9,176 nt of DNA, taken from the NCBI GenBank assembly GCA_018971405.1, contig JAGXAX010000040.1, forward strand, positions 1 to 9,176, given 5' to 3'. Source of the DNA: Alphaproteobacteria bacterium (GTDB lineage Bacteria > Pseudomonadota > Alphaproteobacteria > Micavibrionales > UBA2020). Below the pieces are notes generated by a model. That model ran no database searches. It was not told the origin of the DNA and was given only the letters and a program-made list of their open reading frames with translations. Made by a program: the position numbers and the translations under genes. Shown here in pieces: positions 6,698 to 9,176 of this stretch. Position 1 is the first letter of the stretch. Each line of letters opens with the position of its first letter.

Positions 6698-7825
6698 ATG
6701 AATACGCTCGGTTTCGACAAGGCTCCCAAGGATACCCGTGTCGTCGTCGCCATGTCCGGCGGCGTCGACAGCTCTGTCGTGGCTTCACTGCTGCACGAAC
6801 AGGGCTACGAGGTGGTCGGCATCACGCTCCAGCTTTACGACCACGGCGAGGCGCTCAAGAAAAAAGGCGCCTGCTGCGCGGGACAGGACATTCACGACGC
6901 CAAGCGCGTCGCGGAAAAGATGGGCTTCGAGCATTACGTGCTCAACTACCAGAGCAAGTTTCAGGACAGCGTGATCGAGGATTTCGTCACGAGCTACCTC
7001 AAGGGCGAAACGCCGATCCCCTGCGTGCGCTGCAACCAGAACGTCAAGTTCAAGGACCTGCTGGCGACCGCGCGCGATCTCGGCGCGGACTGCATGGCGA
7101 CGGGGCATTACATCCGGCGCGTCGTCAACGCCGACGGCAAGGCGGAACTCCGCCGCGCCATCGACGCGCACAAGGACCAGAGCTATTTCCTCTTCGCCAC
7201 GACGCAGGAGCAACTCGATTTCCTGCGCTTCCCGCTGGGCGGCTGGTCAAAGGACATGACGCGGCAACATGCGGAACGCCTCGGCCTCATCGTCGCCGAC
7301 AAGCCGGACAGCCAGGACATCTGCTTCGTGCCCAACGGATCTTACGCCCGCGTGGTGGAGAAGTTCCGCCCCGGCGCGCTGCAAAACGGCGATATCGTGC
7401 ATATCGACGGGCGCGTTCTGGGGCAGCACAACGGCATCATCAATTACACCATCGGCCAGCGGCGCGGCATCGGCATCGGCGGCGGCCATACCGAGAACAA
7501 CACGCCGCTGTTCGTCGTCGGCCTGCGGCCTGACAAAAATCAGGTTGTCGTCGGGCCGTATGAAGCCCTCGCCCGCGACATGGTTTTCCTCAAGGATTGC
7601 AACTGGCTTGCCGATATTCCGCCGGAAGGGCTCGCCGTGGATGTCAAGCTGCGCTCGACGCAATCCGCCATGCCCGCCACGCTGTTCGGCGACAAGGTCA
7701 TGCTGAACGAGCCCGCTTTTGGCATCGCGTCGGGGCAGGCCTGCGTCTGCTACGCGGGCGACCGCGTCATCGGCGGCGGCTGGATCACGGCCACGGAAAA
7801 CACGAAAATGGCGGACGCCGCCTAA
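6698..7825 (+). CDS. mnmA: tRNA-specific 2-thiouridylase MnmA
   Basis: MnmA installs the 2-thio group on U34 of the tRNAs for Lys, Glu and Gln, taking sulfur from a relay (IscS and Tus-type carriers) and using ATP to activate the base. The 375 residues (E. coli 368) contain the PP-loop [11 protein letters not shown] (17-27). The first catalytic cysteine is in the [11 protein letters not shown] segment, with Cys112 matching E. coli Cys102. The second is Cys209 in [11 protein letters not shown], matching Cys199. GHYIR (136-140) and DKPDSQDIC (201-209) are family signatures. The [18 protein letters not shown] segment (242-259) marks the central domain, and a C-terminal beta-barrel follows. The open frame extends back to 6581, but that part overlaps the promoter and has no family similarity. 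The 3' end overlaps the stop of the convergent MazG-like gene by 3 bases. Confidence 0.95.
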   Translation: MNTLGFDKAPKDTRVVVAMSGGVDSSVVASLLHEQGYEVVGITLQLYDHGEALKKKGACCAGQDIHDAKRVAEKMGFEHYVLNYQSKFQDSVIEDFVTSYLKGETPIPCVRCNQNVKFKDLLATARDLGADCMATGHYIRRVVNADGKAELRRAIDAHKDQSYFLFATTQEQLDFLRFPLGGWSKDMTRQHAERLGLIVADKPDSQDICFVPNGSYARVVEKFRPGALQNGDIVHIDGRVLGQHNGIINYTIGQRRGIGIGGGHTENNTPLFVVGLRPDKNQVVVGPYEALARDMVFLKDCNWLADIPPEGLAVDVKLRSTQSAMPATLFGDKVMLNEPAFGIASGQACVCYAGDRVIGGGWITATENTKMADAA

Positions 7826-8223
7826 ACCAGATCATCCAGCTTTGGCGGATGATAGTCCGGGCCTTTCAGAATTTTTCCGTCCGCGCGGAAAACCGGCTTG
7901 CCGTCCGCGCCGAACTTCGAAAGGTTGCTCTCGTGCACGCGGCCGAACACTTCGTCGATCGGCAGGCCGAAAGTCACCGCCATGCCGCTCAGCACATATT
8001 GCACGTCGGCCATTTCCTTCATCAGGTTGGCTTTGGTTTCACGTGTCACGCCGCCCTTTTGCGCAATCTCGTCAATGCCGCGCGCGATTTCCGCCTGCAG
8101 TTCCGCCAGTTCCTCCGCCAGCAGGCGGTCGCGAAACGCCAGCAGTTCCGCCGAGAACGGCGCATCCACCGCCGATCCCGTCGCGGCATGAAAATCCCGC
8201 ACTTTCGCCTCGTATTCGTTCAT
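7822..8223 (-). CDS. MazG-like / PRA-PH superfamily nucleoside triphosphate pyrophosphohydrolase
   Basis: This 133-residue all-alpha NTP pyrophosphohydrolase probably cleaves a nucleoside triphosphate or related nucleotide to the monophosphate and pyrophosphate, using Mg2+. The characteristic acidic motif is present: Glu37-Glu38 with Glu41 ([10 protein letters not shown]), then Glu70 and Asp73 ([11 protein letters not shown]), which together build the metal site. The C-terminal part [20 protein letters not shown] and the [13 protein letters not shown] segment (115-127) are typical of small PRA-PH-like proteins of bacteria and phages. The exact substrate cannot be read from the sequence. The start at 8223 gives the family N-terminus; the open frame continues to 8376 but would enter the tRNA-Met gene. 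There is no Shine-Dalgarno sequence, and a perfect TATAAT sits 9 bases before the ATG. The gene is tail to tail with mnmA. Confidence 0.85.
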   Translation of the reverse strand: MNEYEAKVRDFHAATGSAVDAPFSAELLAFRDRLLAEELAELQAEIARGIDEIAQKGGVTRETKANLMKEMADVQYVLSGMAVTFGLPIDEVFGRVHESNLSKFGADGKPVFRADGKILKGPDYHPPKLDDLV

Positions 8224-8232
8224 GCGGCCGAA

Positions 8233-8259
8233 ATTATATAATTTTAGCTTGTAAAGCAA
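8233..8259 (-). promoter_or_regulatory. Candidate promoter of the MazG-like gene
   Basis: On the minus strand a consensus TATAAT (8233-8238) has TTGCTT (8254-8259) 15 bases upstream. This spacing is short, so the -35 is uncertain. The -10 box is 9 bases from the ATG at 8223, again predicting little or no leader. The region is divergent to the tRNA-Met promoter. Confidence 0.45.
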
Positions 8260-8272
8260 TGTCTTAAAGAAC

Positions 8273-8301
8273 TTGACAGAACGCCCGCGAACAGGCATAA
8301 A
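8273..8301 (+). promoter_or_regulatory. Sigma-70 promoter of tRNA-Met (and probably mlaA)
   Basis: A consensus TTGACA (8273-8278) is followed after 17 bases by CATAAA (8296-8301). The predicted start is near 8308, about 12 bases before the tRNA. No terminator is seen between the tRNA and mlaA 54 bases further on, so the promoter may drive both. Confidence 0.6.
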
Positions 8302-8319
8302 ATGCATCACACCTAACAT

Positions 8320-8394
8320 GGCGGGGTAGCTCAGCGGTAGAGCGGAGGAATCATAATCCTTGTGTCGCCGGTTCAATCCCGGCCCTCGCTACCA
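8320..8394 (+). tRNA. tRNA-Met (anticodon CAT), probably elongator
   Basis: Acceptor GGCGGGG (8320-8326) pairs with CCTCGCT (8384-8390), including G1-U72 and one other G-U pair. The D arm is GCTC/GAGC (8329-8332, 8340-8343). The anticodon stem GAGGA/TCCTT (8345-8349, 8357-8361) holds the loop ATCATAA, with CAT at 8352-8354. The T arm is GCCGG/CCGGC around TTCAATC (8367-8383). Discriminator A is at 8391 and CCA is encoded at 8392-8394. It is not the initiator: there is no unpaired C1-A72 type end and no three G-C pairs in the anticodon stem. A tRNA-Ile whose CAT is modified to lysidine is the alternative. The overall sequence resembles alphaproteobacterial elongator tRNA-Met. Confidence 0.9.
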
Positions 8395-8448
8395 TTTTCC
8401 CGCTCCGCCGGAACCCTGCAGAGAGTGAAACCCAAGGCGCAAAATTAC

Positions 8449-9162
8449 ATGTACAAACCACGCCTCCCGCTATCTGCCGTTTTCATCGCAACGCTTCTCC
8501 TGTGCGGCTTTTCAAACCCCCGTTTTGCCGCAGCGCAGGATGCCGCAGCGGCTTACGGCGTGCAGGACTTCAGCGCGCGCGACCCGTTCCAACCCGTCAA
8601 CAAGGCCGTCTTTGCCTTTAATCTGGAGGCCGACAAGCTCGTTTTCAGGCCGATCGAGCGGCAATATTCGAAATTGCCGGACACGGTGCGCGACGGCGTC
8701 AACAACTTCATGCAAAATCTGGGCGAACCTTTGAATTTCATCAACGGCGTCCTGCAGTTGAAGCCCCGCATCGCCATGACGGCGGCGGGAAGGTTCTTCC
8801 TCAACACGACCGCCGGCATCGCGGGATTCAGGGACTACGCGCAAACCAAAGGCTTCAAATACCGGGACGAAGGCTTTTCGAAAACGCTCGCGCGCTACGG
8901 CGTGAAAGAAGGCGATTACATCGTCCTCCCGATCCTCGGCCCTTCGACGGCGCGCGGCACGGCAGGGCTTGTCGCAGATTATTTCGTAGATCCCGTCAGC
9001 TGGTTCACCACGACGCCGGAAGACATCGCGCTCGCGTCGGCGAAGGCCGTCAACGGGCGCGACCGGAATAACGACGCCATCGACGAATTCTACTACCAGT
9101 CCATCGCCCCCTATGCCACGACGCGCGCCGCTTATCTCCAGCATCAGGCTTTCAACCGTTAA
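8449..9162 (+). CDS. mlaA: MlaA/VacJ family outer-membrane lipid asymmetry protein
   Basis: MlaA removes misplaced phospholipids from the outer leaflet of the outer membrane and passes them to MlaC and the MlaFEDB transporter. The 237 residues contain DPFQPVNKAVFAFN (45-58), NNFMQNLGEPLNFINGVLQ (85-103), FFLNTTAGIAGFRD (116-129), GDYIVLPILGPSTARG (155-170) and DYFVDPVSW (177-185), all family signatures. A signal peptide is present (core about 8-19, AAA at 27-29), but the LLLC at 16-19 is a poor lipobox, so processing by signal peptidase I is possible. The ATG at 8449 is chosen. An in-frame GTG at 8425 adds 8 residues and cannot be excluded; an earlier frame start at 8362 is inside the tRNA. 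GAAAAAGG at the window end may be the ribosome-binding site of a following gene. Confidence 0.93.
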   Translation: MYKPRLPLSAVFIATLLLCGFSNPRFAAAQDAAAAYGVQDFSARDPFQPVNKAVFAFNLEADKLVFRPIERQYSKLPDTVRDGVNNFMQNLGEPLNFINGVLQLKPRIAMTAAGRFFLNTTAGIAGFRDYAQTKGFKYRDEGFSKTLARYGVKEGDYIVLPILGPSTARGTAGLVADYFVDPVSWFTTTPEDIALASAKAVNGRDRNNDAIDEFYYQSIAPYATTRAAYLQHQAFNR

Positions 9163-9176
9163 CAAACAGAAAAAGG

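Noticed and set aside
6244..8344. Identical 19-base stretch GTAGCTCAGCGGTAGAGCG at 6244-6262 and 8326-8344
   Set aside because: It is the D arm of the two tRNAs, a region conserved among many tRNAs, and not a mobile or attachment repeat. No integrase is nearby.
8224..8376. Upstream extension of the MazG-like frame
   Set aside because: It runs into the tRNA-Met gene and over a perfect TATAAT. The family N-terminus fits the start at 8223.

Overview
The window is about 60% G+C, tightly packed and made of housekeeping genes. It looks like a chromosomal segment of an alphaproteobacterium. The evidence is a glnB-glnA operon with a sigma-54-type promoter, a ParE of alphaproteobacterial style, an ApaG, a YciA thioesterase, an MlaA homologue, and a tRNA-Met(CAT) that resembles alphaproteobacterial elongator tRNA-Met. 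The tRNA-His keeps the ordinary G-1:C73 pair. This argues against the Rhizobiales/Rhodobacterales/Caulobacterales group, where it is typically lost, and favours a deeper-branching lineage (Rhodospirillales-like or similar). No mobile element, CRISPR array, phage gene or toxin-antitoxin pair was seen.

Layout, left to right. The last codons of an OmpA-type peptidoglycan-binding protein (1-57) are followed after 4 bases by apaG (62-454, +). apaG converges on parE (462-2444, -). A divergent control region of about 110 bp, carrying a 14-bp direct repeat, separates parE from yciA (2557-2946, +). yciA is followed after 9 bp by an exported 389-residue protein of unknown function that appears to be an internal duplication (2956-4125, +). 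A terminator hairpin lies between that gene and the convergent glnA (4181-5626, -). glnA is preceded by glnB (5663-6001, -), giving a nitrogen-control operon. Its promoter region has a good sigma-54 -24/-12 element and an NtrC-like site placed where an enhancer would be expected. Diverging from it is tRNA-His (6237-6312, +), with its own sigma-70 promoter and an odd GC-rich hairpin just before the tRNA. A small acidic hypothetical gene (6323-6580, -) and mnmA (6698-7825, +) diverge from each other. mnmA overlaps, tail to tail, a MazG-type NTP pyrophosphohydrolase (7822-8223, -). A tRNA-Met (8320-8394, +) and an MlaA homologue (8449-9162, +) end the window.

Functional themes are chromosome decatenation (ParE), nitrogen assimilation and its PII control (GlnA, GlnB), translation (tRNA-His, tRNA-Met, and MnmA, which thiolates U34 of certain tRNAs), acyl-CoA and nucleotide clean-up (YciA, MazG-like), and envelope biology (OmpA-like tail, duplicated exported protein, MlaA).

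No clear new system emerges. The points most worth a second look are the duplicated exported protein, a recurring arrangement in which a -10 box sits only 6-9 bases before the start codon (candidate leaderless mRNAs), the NtrC/sigma-54 architecture of glnBA, and the hairpin in front of tRNA-His.
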